Source of the DNA: Luteimonas sp. FCS-9
GTDB lineage: Bacteria > Pseudomonadota > Gammaproteobacteria > Xanthomonadales > Xanthomonadaceae
Reading direction: 5' to 3'
DNA length: 64,000 nucleotides
Assembly (NCBI RefSeq): GCF_001014645.1
Contig: NZ_LASZ01000001.1
Coordinates: forward strand, 62,001 to 126,000
Position numbers and translations under genes: made by a program
Shown here: positions 63,941 through 64,000 of the stretch, one piece after another
Layout of the letters: every line of letters starts with the position of its first letter
Position numbering within the stretch: position 1 is the first letter of the stretch
The notes under the pieces: generated by a model
Told to the model about the DNA's origin: nothing
Seen by the model: only the letters and a program-made list of their open reading frames with translations
Database searches by the model: none

Positions 63941-64000
63941 CGGCTGCGCGCGGGGTGCGCGGCGGCGTCGCAAGCGGTCGATACGGTTCACGGCAGCCAC

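Overview
The window is GC-rich chromosomal DNA (no plasmid or phage backbone seen) from a gammaproteobacterium of the Xanthomonadaceae, most like Lysobacter, Luteimonas or Xanthomonas. The main evidence is an rpf (diffusible signal factor, DSF) cluster in Xanthomonas-like order: rpfB, rpfF, rpfC, rpfG, lysS, prfB, recJ, rpfE, greA. Supporting signs are the divergent fur/bamE pair, the Xanthomonadaceae-type REP palindromes and a tmRNA tag reading ANDDNYALAA. The genus is an inference.

Left part (1-16.9 kb): flagellar and chemotaxis genes. The window opens inside motB/motD, followed by a ParA-type ATPase and a CheW-domain protein, overlapping stop to start. Then come a STAS protein, CheY, CheA, three poly-HAMP chemoreceptors with almost identical signalling domains, a YcgR-like PilZ brake protein, CheW, a small secreted OB-fold protein, CheR, CheD and CheB. 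Flagellar sigma-28 promoters (TAAAGTTT-N11-GCCGATAA type) precede the STAS gene, two receptors, cheW and cheR, so the cluster reads as a class III flagellar regulon. Receptors 1 and 3 end in a CheR-tethering pentapeptide (DWAEF).

Middle part (16.9-43.7 kb): acnB, a vapBC module with its -10 box between operator arms, an OprP-type porin beside an ABC importer, a PrpF/GalD-type isomerase divergent from a LysR regulator (two matching operator-like sites), and acnA. The DSF block follows: rpfB and rpfF make and turn over the signal, and convergent rpfC and rpfG sense it and degrade c-di-GMP. A long co-directional run on the minus strand comes next: lysS, prfB (with its programmed +1 frameshift), a secreted PPC-repeat protein, recJ, rpfE, greA, carB, carA, dapB.

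Right part (48.9-64 kb): about 1.06 kb without genes between dapB and dnaJ holds three copies of a 167-bp module. Each has three DnaA boxes and an A/T-tract element at fixed spacing, flanked by TCAAG repeats. This is the strongest candidate here for an undescribed system. Then come dnaJ, dnaK and grpE with two RpoH promoters, hrcA, recN, REP pairs, fur/bamE, rnfH, ratA, smpB, a CHASE-PAS histidine kinase, a tiny Cys-containing secreted protein, an orphan HTH antitoxin, ssrA (tmRNA), and mntP behind a yybP-ykoY Mn2+ riboswitch. No tRNA, rRNA, CRISPR or insertion sequence was recognised.
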